Assembly (NCBI GenBank): GCA_019055375.1
Contig: JAHQIW010005275.1
Coordinates: 682,001-746,000, forward strand
DNA length: 64,000 nt
Origin: Parelaphostrongylus tenuis
Taxonomy: Eukaryota; Nematoda; Chromadorea; Rhabditida; Metastrongylidae
Direction: 5' to 3'
Shown here piece by piece: positions 1 through 14,600 of the stretch. Each line of letters opens with the position of its first letter. Positions within the stretch are counted from its first letter, which is position 1. A program made the position numbers and the translations under genes. The notes beneath the pieces are model-generated. The model was given only the letters and a program-made list of their open reading frames with translations, ran no database searches and was not told the origin of the DNA.

Positions 1-1810
1 TAGAGCGAATTCCTTCCTCTGACCACTCACCCTTAAGTTCTCTTGTTACTGAAAAACTTTTTATTGTCAACAACCGCTCGAAGGCAACGAAGAATCACTT
101 ATTTATAAAAATAATTCATTGGTTGCCCATTTCAAGTGAGAGAAATAAGGCCATCGATAAGGGCACGGAGAAAGCAGTTTTAGAATTTTGCATCAGTTAA
201 TGAACTGCTTTTTAAGTCAGTCAGACGGCATTCACAATTTCCCATACACGCGGGTTTGCGTATTTGAAAAAAAAAAAGAGAGTATCGCTAGCAACGAATG
301 TCCTTATGTGCTCGACTTGGTTTCGGTGCTAAGTCCGTATCATTTTCTACACGCAGTCCACTGTTTTCGATATCCGGAACTATTATTTCTGGATATGGTG
401 TGAGATGAGAGGATACCAAACTTCAGGGTGAGAATCACAATTTTGCTGCAAAAAATAAACTTCATGGATGATGAAATCTAAGGGGTTTTCTTGCACCATG
501 CAATAGCTCTCCAATCAAGCTCTCAGTCGCGATCCATTTGTACTTCGTCTCGAATAGATTGATATAGAATATTGAAAACGTCAGACTTCACAGCACCTAT
601 CTAGGCACCTTGCATTACCCAATCTTCTACGATAATCTTATGATATATATGCGATGAGATCACCTTATTTAATTTATTCCGAGACGACCACCACGACAGC
701 ATCCACAGACTACAGGACAGTGATTCAATTCCTCCGATCAGTTGACGTTTCTTCAGCCCAAAATTTCCTTTTTACTTCTTTCCTCTCCGGAAACCGAACA
801 ATGGAACGAAAATTTCAAAAAAAAAAAAAAAACCCTGTGAGTCCCACCTTTTCGCAGATACCACGGAAGATATAAAGCTATTACGGTGCATATAGATATC
901 AAGATCCATCGACGGCCCGAAATTCGTTATGAAGAAGAAAACACCGAGGGATACGAGTAACATTTACGTATTGTACTAATATATGATGGAACGCATAGTA
1001 GCGAAAAGTTCAACTTAAATTTACCAATACGATAAAGCCTCAGGCGTTGATTAGTCCTTAAGCAATGCATCGCGCATTCGTCATCTATATTGTTTGGACT
1101 GAATGCATAGTTGGCCTCCGCAATGGCTCACGGTTGCCCACCGATTTATCAATTCGGTCCCGCTATCCTTTCAAAAGGTACCAATTCACCCCATCCAGTA
1201 GAAATGGAAGGCTTACTGCCTCGAGCGCGGGATCGCACCACTGACCTCGCGTATCGAGGAACACCTAGCACTGCGCTACACGTGTTCTAGATGTTCTAGA
1301 TATTAGTGAACCGCCACAATAGCTAGAAGTGTTGGTCCATTGAATTTTGAAATACCTTACCTGAACACCAAAAGACTAAGGTATTACTCACAGTTTTATT
1401 CATCCGAGAAAGAGATCCATTTGCTATTCTATATAAAAAATACGTAGCAGATCGCATCACTTATGAAGGTATATACATCAGTTCTTTACAGGGCTACATC
1501 TGACCCAACACAGACCCAGAGGTAGAGCTCAAATGTGAACTCCATACGTCTCTTGGTTTGAAAAAAAAGTATGCCGCCAACCTCTCCACTATGAATAAAT
1601 AGGAAGTTCAGCTACCCCCATACAATTACTGTACTGAGCTTTTATCCGTTCACAAAAGAAATGTATTTTAAGCCATTTATATTTCCCAAGAATTTTCCGC
1701 TTTACCTCAGACCACACAAGAAACTCTTAAGTAGGGCTATAATTAGGTAAACTTCTAGGTGGTGCTACGTAAATCACGTAGGATCAGCGTGTTACTACTA
1801 ATGTTCTCAC
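1..1810. other. Intron or 3' part of cbp-1 with no recognised exon
   Basis: The last exon seen ends in a GTGAGA donor, so this stretch begins as intron. I found no Gln-rich or otherwise CBP-like coding segment on the minus strand down to base 1. A SINE copy occupies about 1031-1288. Confidence 0.6.
1031..1288 (-). repeat. tRNA-derived SINE, family A, copy 1
   Basis: Minus-strand copy of a dispersed element. Its head resembles a tRNA (box-A-like GCGCAGTG and box-B-like GGTGCGATCCCGC) and its tail ends near GATAAAGC. Related copies lie at 25716-26030, 28857-29140, 31203-31375, 52338-52470 and 59518-59818. Confidence 0.7.
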
Positions 1811-2659
1811 CTCCCGCAACCGCCTGCAAACCGTCGATACGTCGTCGCATCATCATGTCTGCACGTCGAGCAATTGAGCGTTTTTGTTCGGCCAGCTTTT
1901 GCCTGATATTCATACAAAACGGCACCTAAACAACCGGAATCATTCAGACAGCAAGACGCTGCTTACGAATAATTGTCCTAAAAATCCTTACCGAACAAGA
2001 ATCACGCGAGCAATGTTTGGCATGATAGCAACACAATGCTATCAGCTGCTTGCACACCGGACAACTTGCATTCACACGTTTCTTGCACATCTTCGTGTGT
2101 TGGACAACGCGTTTCATCTTGTGGCAAGAGACACGTCGGCAGTTCGCGTCTCTGCATTGACATGCGTGCACCAGCGACAAAATACAACGCTAAAAAGTAG
2201 TAAATCACACCTAACAAGAAAGGAAATTTATAGAAACAATAAAACTTCTTAAACCTCGCGTGCTACCTGGATGCTTTCGAAACGGTTGTTCCCACCAGAA
2301 TCACCACTCTCGGCACCGATAAGCGGCTTGATCTGTTCCATTGGATGCTCATGAGAGACGGATTCACGACATGTTTCACACAAATCAAAGTCCTACAAGA
2401 ATCAAAAGCGATAAAATAGCACTGAATAGAGTAAAAATAAGCAATGTTATTGCAAACTTTGGTTATTTCCGCACTGACTGTCTTTCAGCTTTTCAAATTC
2501 CTGCTAACCGTTTTATGAAAGTCTAGGCAAAGATAACTCACATCACACGTTGTACAATGCCATTTCGCATTGGAGCTGTTGCATTTGTTACATGTATAGC
2601 TCATATCCTTATTGACATCCGACTCGTGTAATGCATGACATAACGCTAGAGTTGAGAAT
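1811..2659 (-). other. cbp-1: cbp-1 ZZ finger and TAZ2 (CH3) domain
   Basis: Exons 35 (2542-2659) and 36 (2267-2392) encode the ZZ finger ([19 protein letters not shown], then FDLCETC and the HEH pair), a histone H3 reader in p300. Exons 37 (1992-2189) and 38 (1811-1925) encode TAZ2: [44 protein letters not shown] and [14 protein letters not shown], with all expected Cys/His ligands. The extended last helix ([16 protein letters not shown]) ends at a donor after base 1811. Confidence 0.96.
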
Positions 2660-5600
2660 CTGAAACAGGAAAGATAAGAAAAATATAATATTTTCAAAGA
2701 GCAATAAGATTTATGCGAAAAAGCACTCATAATTGCAGGTAACTCGATAATCCATGTGTTGTCTAGACAGGATTTCGAAAACTCGGCAAAGACAACATGT
2801 TAAATTACCATTTCAGAAAAGAACTGTAAAATTAAAAACGCCCCTCCCAACCATTTTTTGCAATTGTCAGTAAAAACGGAATTTTCTACTGTGTACTTGT
2901 AACTCATGGATTTGTCACTGCCCTCTCTATCGATGTGTCTCGAATCAGCTCAATGATACACGTTTTGAACAGTATGTTGTTCCTGATTTTAGTGCCTTCA
3001 ATGTCCGGCTTCATTTAGTATACTTGCAAATGTTTATGTCTTACTGAACATCACCTACTTTGCTCTCCTCAATGAGCTAAACTCCCAGTGCTCGTCACGT
3101 GCTCTTGTCAAGAACGTATCCCTGCCGTCCATCATATCTGAGGCCATAAGTGGATCCGGATCAACGATATCCGGCAATGACAAAGCAGATTGTTGTGTGA
3201 CTAGCCGAATAGTGAAGAATACCTTGAGAATGTTGAGCTAGATAAGAAAAAATGTCGAGTGAGCAATACATATCATTAGTTGTGATCTTCAAAACTTCTT
3301 TAGACATACATTATCTAGCAAACTATCACTCTGAAACTAACACGAGGTCGTTAACACATATGTTGGTATTCTGTTATACACCTACCGTTATTCAAAGTTT
3401 AGACGTATTATAGCCGTATCGTTATTACCAGGTGAATAATCCACAGCCTCAAGGAAAACCAATTTGTGAAGCGAACCAAATTCATCTGGTTAAGGCGCAC
3501 TTACCGCTTCAATGTCTGAGGAATGAGACTACCATATGACGTTACAATAGAATGGCAAACGAGTATCTTTAAGATTGGAAAATTATTCTGTGACTGGGCG
3601 ACAACCCAGGTGACATAGTGAGGCACTGTGTACGGGCTATATAGAATCCAATACTGATAGAGAAGACGAATCCCCTTCCATCACATGTGGCTCATCGCTT
3701 ATTTCATATTAAACTTGTGATTTGAGTAAGATTCATTTACTGCTGGATTTAAGTAGCACACAGGTGTTTTCTCAGAAAAAAAAGTGAATGCTTCTTAATG
3801 AATGGATATGTGGACCGTGTATAAATTAGGCTGCGATTTTAATTAGAGATTATTCACTGCATAATTAATATACGGCTTATATAACGCCAATGCTATATTA
3901 GAAGGCCGCAAATTCGCAGATAAGACAGACATGAAACATAAAATACGTGTTAACAGCCCTATGTTACATTATCAGAGTGAGTTCATACATGCAAAGGTTA
4001 ACTGAAACCCAGTCTTTCAAAATATATGGAAATCACTTTTGTTAAAAGTACAGCAAGAAAACATTGGGTATGTGACTAAAACTAACGATAACTCAAAAGA
4101 AGTAATATCTGTAAGAAACTTTCACCTATAATCATCAAAAATGAAAGATCTAAAATAGCTGATGATAAATTACTGCAAACCTCTTTATGCTTCTCAAACT
4201 GTGAATACAACTTATCGGCCACCTCGTTACCAGTTGTACTCCCTTGTTTCTTCTTATTCATTTTTGAATTCTTCTTTAGGTTATTCTTCTTGTTTTTTGA
4301 GCTAAAAAATGAGAACAATAACAGCCTCACATCACTCACTATTTTTATCGTTCCCTAAGTTACAACATGTTAACAACGTATTATTTCAATCCTTTCGGTA
4401 CCGCTTGGTGCAATATGTATCACGCCGCACGACTCACTCCTGCGTAGCTGCACTGTCTTGCTTCCCCGTAAATCTGTACTGGCGCAAGTCGTATTGGAGA
4501 TCAGGGGTATAATTAGGCAAATTGAACTTCCTATAGGACATTATCACTACTAGATGATGGGATGCCACAGTAAAAATCCATATGTAGAAAATTTCAGGTC
4601 CTTTCTGATTATGAGGGGACAAATGAAAAACCGATCTCATTCGCTGCAGAGGAAATTTTGTAAAAATGTTAGTAACCATAGGAAAGCAGACTTGAGGTTA
4701 CATCCCCATCGCCGGTTTTCGAAAAAGACTTTTCTTGACGATGCTACAGGAGGCGACTTCTAGTGTTACACAGCGCATATTTCTCGCCAGACAAAGCTCT
4801 TTCTTTGGACTAGCAGTACTCATTCAAAAGCGCGATCGTTTCTGATTCCGACGCTATGCTTATATCTTGAAAAGACCGTCTCTATGAAACGCAGCAGGTA
4901 AAATATGTCCGATTCTTATCTGCGATCGAGGGCCACATTGACCAATAAACATGCGGCTCGGTGGAAACCACGTTCGATGACGCGGTGACCATCGATTTTG
5001 GGCATATGAACGCGCAGAAAAGTATCGCGCCGGCAGTTCACGTGGCCACCACACGCACGTGAATTGGCTAAAGTGGCCCTCGATCGCAGATTAGTATTGG
5101 ACCTAATTCACCTGGTGCGCTCCAGAGAAACGGTCTTTTCAGGATATAAGCATAGAGTTGGAATGAGAGAAAATTATGCTATCGAATGATTAGTAAAAGT
5201 CCAAAGAACTCTGTCCAGTGAGAAATATATGCGTCTGAGACATAGTTTTGTGTGGAGTTTACAGCATTATGAAGTGATGTTTTAAAAAACCGGAGACGTG
5301 TGGCTTTAGCCTGAAATCTCAGTTTTCGAATGGTTACTAACAACCTATGAAAAGTTCCTCCCTAGCGAATGTGATCGGTTTTCCATTTGTCCCTCTATAA
5401 TCAGAAAGAACCAAATTGCCTTACGCTTCAACGAGAAAACCACATCTTTGTGAAAGGAAACATATCTGCAGCTCATATTTTAAACTGTTTCCTTTATTTC
5501 TAATTATTCTTTTATGATTACTTAACAGCTTGTGAAATGTCGATTTTCGTAGTAAGTGTGATTCCTGAAACGACCTCATATTGCGCTCTAATGAGAAAAA

Positions 5601-8600
5601 AACTTCGCAAAGTTCTCAGAATTATATAGTGAAATTCTGTCCCAAGCAGACTTTGTCGCTACAAAAATTGAGTATTACTACAGAGACTTTTACAAAGATA
5701 TTTTCAGCAGAAGGAACAGTTAACTGTCCCAAAAAATTCTTCACTACTCAATACGAACTGTGTGGATTGCAGTAAAATTTTATGAAGTGTGCTCGTGTCT
5801 CCTTTTCTATTTATCCAACAGATCTTTTTATTATAAAACAAGTAATTATTCAAAAGGTTAGGAAATGGATATCAAGCTAGACGGTTTGGTCTGGGAAACC
5901 TTTCTTGGTGCGTTGACTTCACCACGGATTTATGGTGCCTACTAGTAGAAATTGGTTTCAGAAAAACTTTGTCGTAACGAAAAGACTACTGATTGGAAAG
6001 ACGTATGTTTAGCACAGTGAATGCCTATGTGTCCTACTAATCCTTTCTTCAATTCAAAAGATATATTCTTGACACTACAACATTCTTCAAACCCTTATTG
6101 TACATTTATATAGCCTTTTTTATAAGAGTTGACTCAAAAACACAAGTTCTACAATGTATAACTCGTACAAAGTATTTATGCTGTAGGGATTCAAGTCTGC
6201 AGCCGGAGTGAGCGATACAATTCACATTTATCAATTTGAGGATTAGTTCCTGAGAAAAGATGCATAGTTCTAATAATCACCCATTACTTTTTTCGCCAAA
6301 AAAATTCAACAATAAACAACTTATACAATCGGGAACGGTCAGCAAAAAGTTTTTTAAAAATAGGTTTTCTCGACTCTCATATATCAATTAATTATGCAGA
6401 GGTTTATAGAAAGTCGAACTTTTGAAAAAATTTACCTTCATTCGGACTTTACTAAAAAAAAGCACTGGCCAATAATTTACCCTCATTGTGTAGAACTTGC
6501 TCTTTTGTAATCACTGGTGTCGTTTCCACTATCAATAGGCTAACTAAGATCCTTTCTATTATGTTTTACCATTTACTGATCACAAAACCCTCCTCAGTGA
6601 CAGCAAGGTTATATCTACAAAAAATTATACTACACTGACTCCAACTTCTCAATTCACTGGTAATAGAAAAACTGCTAAAGATTATCGGTGAAAAGTCATC
6701 ACATGCAATGTGTGGTGTCATTTTGACGAACGATTCACTGGTTTGTAATTGTTTCAGTACTGTTTAAATTACGAATAGCCTTCTTTAAGCTCCTTCATTC
6801 ACATTCCAAATTGGCGATAAAATCCCTTTAGTGATGATAAAAGTCTGACTTCATTACGGAACTTCAAAACTGTGAAGAAAACATGAGGCGCCTGAATGTC
6901 CATTGCGCCGACTACCTCGGGAACGAATGACGCGGCGGTACCGAAAGAGTTAATTCGTACCAACGATCTAGTCACCAGTTTGAACGATTAAAAAAAATCT
7001 AGGAAGTGAACAACAGTAGGCAAAGGTCATTCAATGTATTATACCTCTTTTTCTTTCCATTATCACCTGACTGAAATATGTCATCATCTTCTTCGTCAGC
7101 CTCAGCAACTTCTTTACGGCGTTGAGCTTCTTCATTACCAGCCTCACTGAAAAGAACAGTAGCGATATCTGGAAGTATATAGAGACTTGCTCTGATCACA
7201 TATCACTAAACGAACCGGATACAATCTTCGATTACATTTGGCCAGAAATCGCCTTCAAAATATGGTAAGCTCATCGGTGTGGTTAGATTGTCATCACGCG
7301 CCTTTAAAGCATCTCATTACGAAAATATTACAAAAAAGAGTCGAAAACATTATATTTCATTTGAACTCTAACTTCAGCTCACCTGTTTGTAAATGTCCTT
7401 GAACTCAACGACCGTTTTCTCGGCTACACCCTTTTCCAACATTTTCTTGTACCAGTCCTTGAAAATGATACGATCAAATTTTGAACTCGTCAGCGGAAAA
7501 AATTAGCAATAAACCCTATCAATTACCTGCAACCTCTTCGGTTTAGGAATTTTTTGCTCCGGTGGGTGGCAGTGGAAAATGTAATCATCACCTTCAGATG
7601 GTGGACATGCCCAAATATGGGCCATAGTGTAACCAAGTCGTTTCACGTAGCTGAAAGCACAAAATGTTCACGATACTCACGACATCGCTTCCAAAGCTAA
7701 TGACAGAGTATTCTCGTCATACTCACTCAAGATATCCAAGCAATATTTCATGGTATACTTCCGTCCTAAGTTCTCTTGGTTGAAAGAAATGCACGGAGTC
7801 CAGATAAGCGATGTAAACACGCCTGAAATCAGCCAAATTCCATGACCAGCTTTTCAGATTTTGAATAATTTCATCGTTTTAGTCAATCCTCCTGCACAAG
7901 TGCATATTGTGAATGCTGGTATGCAACGACCTACCTTGCGTTTGGCTCCTTACAATTACTTCCGTACTCTTGAACATGTAGTCCGAAGAAGCAGACTTCA
8001 ACGCCATCTATGATCTCAAACGCAAAAATGGCCTTCGTTCTGTACGAGAAACGATCCGGGAAACCTTGCGGACCATACCTGACAAATAAAAACTCAGAAC
8101 TAATTGGTAGTTTTATTAAACACATTGATAAGATCAATTAAAAACGCATCGCTAATTTTCCAAAAAGAAATTGACATAGAAAACAAAGACAACGACGCAC
8201 TTGGCTTTCATCAAGGGTTTTACTTCCACTTCCTTGTCCTGAACGCATAAGGTTCGGATTATCACCTCATATTGATCTGGATTATTGGGCAATGCGTTCT
8301 TAAGAAATGTATTGACCTGGAATGAATACTTCACTACTATGGCTGATTTGCACATATTGTAAGATACACAGGAGCTCATTAGGCAACCTAGATTATAACT
8401 TTCTGAATTATTTTTGTGTGGATACCATCAATAGTGAGATAATTAAAAAAGCTGGTAAATCTGTTGCGAAAAGGTTGGATTCTCAAACCACACCTCAAGC
8501 CTTATCGAAAGAACTTAATTAACAGTGCAACGTAGCGAAAAGAAAAGCGCGCTACTTTTACTTTCCAATGAAGTGATGTATGCTGACATTTTCACTAAAA

Positions 8601-11600
8601 CAAATGCAAATATATTATATAGACAACAGAGAAATCACATCTAAGCACTGCACTTTACTTTAAAAGAGGCAATAAATTATTCGCAAGATGGCAAGAAAGA
8701 AATTGTCCACCAACCCGATCCTCTAAAAACTGCGATAATTTGTTATGTGGCAACCTCTTTGCCATGAAACGATTTTCTGGCTTCGGGTAACTTTTCTCCT
8801 TTCGACAAGTATCACATATGAAACCCTCCGGGAAAACCTGAAAACGATGAAATTCAATGGGTTGTGACGAAAAGTGGTTGAAGGAAAAAAAGCAGAATTA
8901 GAATGACTATGATGACAATTTTGCAAGAAAAGATATAGGAGGTATGACCATTCCCTTCAAGCAAAATCCTGTCGACCATGACTACAAATCTGATAAAGGA
9001 GACTACAAAGGTGACTACGTTCGAAAATAAACTACAGTGTAAATATGACAAGATACTAAGTCTGAACGCTGCAGCGAACGACGTATAACAAACGGTAATG
9101 TGTCAACACCATCTAATACATATGCAGAACAAAAATTGAGGCGTCAATAACTCGAAGGGCACTAAAACAAAACCCTTGAAGTGATGTATTTCAATCAAAA
9201 TGGCACTAAAGTCATGAAGTGTACTTATCTACGAAATTTACCAACATATTCCAAAACCTCCCTATCAAGTAAAATCAAAATCCTGAGACGATGTCGTGAC
9301 CAAATAATGAGTATAAAGAATCACAATCAACTCCACCATGCTGAGCAGTCAAACAGGAGAACTCTAGTTGTATTTGAAGCTTCAAAATTCGCCCGTAATG
9401 ATCTATTCACATCATTTGAAGAATTATATCGCTAGAAGGATAGACATAGGTGATCCTCTCCAAATCTCACTCGAGAGACCTAACATAGTTCAGATGACAA
9501 CTTTTACATTTACAAATACACAAACCTTTTTGTCGTGTAGTGCACAAATCCTATGCCATTTTCTGTGGCAATATTTGCACACTTCAAATGGTTCATAATC
9601 AATGACGTTGTTCTTCATTTGAACAAATTTGTCTTTTGGTGCCATATTTGACTGGTCGTTTGGGTTCTCAGAAAGCGAAATTCCTTCCGGTGGCAATGCA
9701 TCGAAACACTTCAGACAGTACGTGTAGCGCTCCGATACTGTTACGCCATACTGAGAAGAAGTCTGCTCGTACCTAGAACAAATGGTCATACATATTGCTG
9801 TCGCAAATCAATGTATAGATAATATTACGTACGATGAGTTTACCCAAAAAACAACACTCCGACACCAAGATAGCCCGATGCAATGTTTCCCCAGCACTGA
9901 ATGTTCAAAGCTGATTTTTAGTATCCCGGTCAAAGCAAATTCACTGCCTATATCGCCGGAGCGTCTAACTTAACGAATTATCAAACTTCACCTATCACTT
10001 TAAGATGTGTCTCACAGTTTTATTCGATTTGCAAAATTCAGTCAGGAAGGGATGGTGACCAATTTTTTTCCTACTTCTTAGAATTACATGATTCCAAAGA
10101 ACACAAGCGTCGATTTCATGGTTGGAAACTTACACCCAATACGGTTGATCTCGAGCTATTGTACACATGGATGCACCGTAACAGAATAACGCCAGCGGTG
10201 TAAACGACAACTTTCGTGAACAGCAGTAACCCATTTGTTGCATAACTTGATCCATTTCCGTCACAAACATTTCGCTCAACTGAAGTAATTCAAGACAATG
10301 GCTATTTTTCAAATTGAAACCTATTTGACTGCATAAGAACCAATGGAAGATCTGAGATGTGAAAGCTACACTGGTCACTTCATATACTGAGGAGATTTGT
10401 CACTTATCCTATTCAGTGAAATAAAAAATTCTATTACTTAATAAAAGTTACACAGTAAGCACAAGCTACTCATGTTTTAATAGCTAGAAAACTTTCTGAA
10501 GCTCAAATGTTTACCTTTGTACAGTATTTATACACCTTGCTGTTTTTTCGGTTATACATCCATGCGTTATCAAACATCAGCCACATATCATCGCAGAACT
10601 CCCAGGGATTTTTGTACCGTCCACTATCTAATTTGACACATATAGTCGAAAGATCCATCGGATGCTTTATTATGTCGTTATAATCCTAAAAAAACATTGC
10701 TGAATAATACTAACTTGAAAACCTCGGATGGAAGATGGCTATCAAAACTACTGCGATTTTCGTTAAGTTACGCACTCAAGATCTTGAGGATCAAAAGGGA
10801 ACAAATCACCAGTAGGCTCGACAAAATAGCACTGACATAATAACTATTAAAACTACGCTCCAGAAAAGTCATTTTCACGCTACACAGTAACTACCAGTCT
10901 ACTAATACCGCCAACGCTATCATCTCTATCAACGAAAACTTACAGGAATGTGCAATAAATCAGGATCAACAGGCATACGGAAGGGAACGGCATCCTCTGA
11001 ACAGTCCATCTTCTCCCATACCGGTCGTAAATAATGCCTTAAGAAGGGCCATCATTTTGCGAGAAAACGTACCGCTTGCGCATTTAAAAGGAGAAGGCTA
11101 CCCACCGCAACTCATTCGCGTCGAAGATGGTATCTTCTCCAGGTGGAGGTGTGGGCTCTCTTTTGATAATCTCTTTTTTTGGAGATGTAGTTGAATCAGA
11201 TGCCTTTGCTGTTGCTGTTGATTTTATTGAGGAATTTGATGAAGATGCAGATACTCCACTCGAAGGCCCAGGGGTTGCTTAAAGAAATGAAGAATATTTC
11301 TTCCACACAACTTTTATATCACAGATCCAACCTGAGCACCCTTCCTCAATCTTCATTTTGGACTCCGACTTAATCAGCGTCAAAGGAAGGCCGTTGGCTG
11401 ACGAGACACTTGCGGAGGACGACATTGAACCATTAAGGTCGCTTGTGTCCATTGCTTCCATTTTAACCTAGAATTCAAGGTCAGATATTTTTCAAAAAGT
11501 GCTAAAACTCAAAACGCCTTGTATCAGACAGTACATTAGCCTCATGAAGACAAAGATTGATGGAACAACAGAAATTAAATAAAATAGCACAGAAATCTTT

Positions 11601-14600
11601 CAAACAGGCTGACTGATCAGTTTACTAAAAAAATTCGTGATCGGACGTACTCGTTTTCAAAAATTGTCGATTTCTCGACAAAAATAATTGTGTCAATAAA
11701 GTTACAAAGCTGTGTACGAAACACAGCGTTTCTGCTCTGAGCCTATTTTTTAGTAAAATCTTCTAGAAAAATTTTGGATATGTCAATTCTTACAGTGAAT
11801 TTTCATTGATCCACAATGATGACGCAGTCGAGTATAACGTCTCCTTTTGTTCGAGAAACTCAGTTTTTTTCTCAGCCGCTATGCTCTATACACGAAGGAC
11901 GAAAGAAGGGACTATTTCTGGATTTTGAGAAAAATCGAATATGTCTTGACAGATTTGAGAAAACTTGCAACTTTCTATCAAAGATATAAAAATTGAAAGG
12001 CATCAAATTTGGTAACAACGTCCGAAGTGAACTCCTCATCACTCAAACGTTAATACAGGTCAACCAAGGTGAGACAGTCTGGAGTAGGAGCATACGAGTG
12101 AATACTAAATGTCACTACACTCACCAGTGGTGTTCCAACTGCTGATCCATGATTACTGCTCGACTGCTGTGCACTAACTCGTTCTTGCACTCGATGCTGC
12201 TGTGCTCGTGGATCAACCGTAGCCGCCGATGCCGATATTGGACCACCACTCACTCCTGACCAACTCATACTGGATTGTTGCTGATGTAACGGTTGCTGTG
12301 AATGAGGGAGCTGCTGTTGCTGAGCACTGGCACTCTGAAGACCAGCAGGTAGGGGAGTCGTACCCGCAGTTCGATTGGGTGGATTCGGCATATCCATGTC
12401 AAAATCGGGAATCGAACCCATCGCTGAAAATAATCACTTCAGTTCTCATTTTGAAAAAAATGCATATATGCATATATATATATAGAGCTTCAGTAAATAT
12501 GCAACACTGTGGATCTCCAAAAAGCAACAAGCACAAAAGTTAGCCTTCGATTGGAACTACCCCTGTCACGAAAAAAAAAAACCAGTTCGAGATGATGTGT
12601 ATCTTTTAATATACATGAATTTTCAAATCCTTCTATCGCTGAAAAGGGCTTTTCCTCTACACTTCCAATGTCAGTCGAAAGCTTAAATCTCGTTGACTTC
12701 AATACTGTATCTTGTTTTCTGAAAAGGCCTTTGAAATGCATTATATCAGCGGAAACAAAATTATGTTCCATACTAGATTCGTTTTGTTTGCTCGACTAAG
12801 GCCTGAGAACGGCTTTTCACTATACTTTTGACAGTCATTTGATAGCTCAAAGCTCGTCAATTCTGGGACTAAAATTGGTTTTTGGAAAAGTTTCCATAGA
12901 GCGTTGCAGAAGTAGAAGAAAATTACGTTTCACAGCTTAAGTAGCTAGCTCGCCGCATCAACATCATAGCGGTTTTTTCTTAACTTCATGTGAGCGATAA
13001 TGAAAGGAACATAAAGCTAGCCTCTACAGAACAATAGATTGAAGTCTCTTCTCCAAATCAATACGAGAAAACTAAAAGTTTTATCGATACAGGAGAAGTT
13101 TTCAAATTAAAAAAACCGTGTGTTTTCGAGGTGGCATTGAAGTTGTTACGCGCAACGTGATTCGATATGGACGTGCGATTTCTGTTGCTTATACGGAATT
13201 TTGCTGTTTTGAGAAAATTATTAGATTTCATCTGATAATCTAACAAAACATGAATTTCTTTGCACGTTCGTACTGCTTTAGGTACGTGCGAGACATGAAG
13301 CTCTTTTCGTTATATGAAAACTTTTTCGAAACCAGATCAAGTTTCGAAATCACCGCTTTTCAAGCTATCGAATAAGTACTACAACTCCATTGAAAAGACA
13401 TCTATAAAAGCTTAGCTGGACAACAATGCGCATTGAAGTTGAATCGTAACCTTGCTATCGCTACTACACCGCACGAACGAGGAATTTTCGAAAACCAATT
13501 ACAGTATTGAAATCGCAGAGATTTCAGCTACCGAATGATCACTAAAAGTTAACGATAGCAAGAGGTGTCCCACTGCAAACGGGCTAATAGGGATTTCTCG
13601 AAATTCTAACTAGATACAAAGGCCATACCATTGACCAGTATACACCTTACCACTATAGATCTGAACGAAAACCAAATTTTTATAGCCTCACATTCTGAGA
13701 AACCACTACTCTGATTCTGCTGTGGCTGACCCGTAGGCACGTTTCCAGTAGAGGATGCCTGTCCCACTCCACTACCAGCTGCAGCCGCACCGGCACCTCC
13801 ATCGGCTCGAAGTCGCGAATTCTTCTTGTCTTGGAGGTCTTTTTGAATTTTGTAGATCTTCTCCGCAAGTAGATGATAATACTCTTCCTACAATAAAAAG
13901 ATTTCACAACAATAAAATCAAGGAAACAAAACTGGTCCAAAAGGGGTGGTAAAATCTAGAAAAAAAAAAAACCAGCATACTAATGATTCCTCATCAATAA
14001 TTCAAACGTGGGAAAAACCAGCTAACATAACTTTTCCGACTGACATAATACTTCCAGTACCATTCTCGCTCCTTTTTTCTTGGGAAGATGTGAGTGAGAT
14101 AGTTTTTATTGGTGTGAGGTGTTTCGGTATGATTTTCGTCGCTTATGGATCCAACTCAGAAAAACGATTTGGTCTAATTAAAAAAAGTTGATCCTTTGCA
14201 ATGGTTTATCACCTCCTCATGAAGTTACTGCAAAACTTCAATATAAAGGGGAGGGGGTTCACGGCCAAGAAGGTACACCAACTAATTCAGGGCTGGGTTT
14301 GACAATTTCGTGTAAGTATATCAAAATGATTCATGACAGAAATCACAAAATTCCAACCACGCAAAAACAATAGTGGATATACTGCTTATCTGGAGCTCAC
14401 ATAGTAAATATTTTGAGTCGCTATTAGACAAATAGATGGAAGACCTATTGAGCTTAGCACTGTTCTTCCCAAGATTGGCTATCTAAATGTCAAGGGACTG
14501 GTTCAATTCCCTATACAGACGATGACGGTAAACTTGAAAAGCCATGCCACTTTGGCAACTTACTCGGTCGTTTGCCGACTCGAACATTTCCATTTCGACT

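Larger units (their letters stand above)
3059..8316 (-). other. cbp-1: cbp-1 histone acetyltransferase (HAT) domain
   Basis: Exons 26-34 (8201-8316, 7935-8078, 7727-7822, 7528-7650, 7383-7457, 7216-7301, 7045-7146, 4181-4301, 3059-3222) encode the acetyltransferase. Key blocks are [81 protein letters not shown] and DWYKKMLEK. The tryptophan of IWACPP and the tyrosine of WYKKM, the two residues most implicated in p300 catalysis, are present, so the enzyme should be active. The basic autoacetylation loop ([12 protein letters not shown]) is split by a 2.7-kb intron carrying a foldback element. Confidence 0.96.

Noticed and set aside
4860..5054. Minus-strand frame similar to one at 33132-33329
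   Set aside because: The similarity comes from the shared foldback element and the frames are short and poorly conserved at the protein level.
12229..12543. Plus-strand frame of 104 codons
   Set aside because: It is the antisense shadow of cbp-1 exon 18, whose minus-strand reading is conserved.
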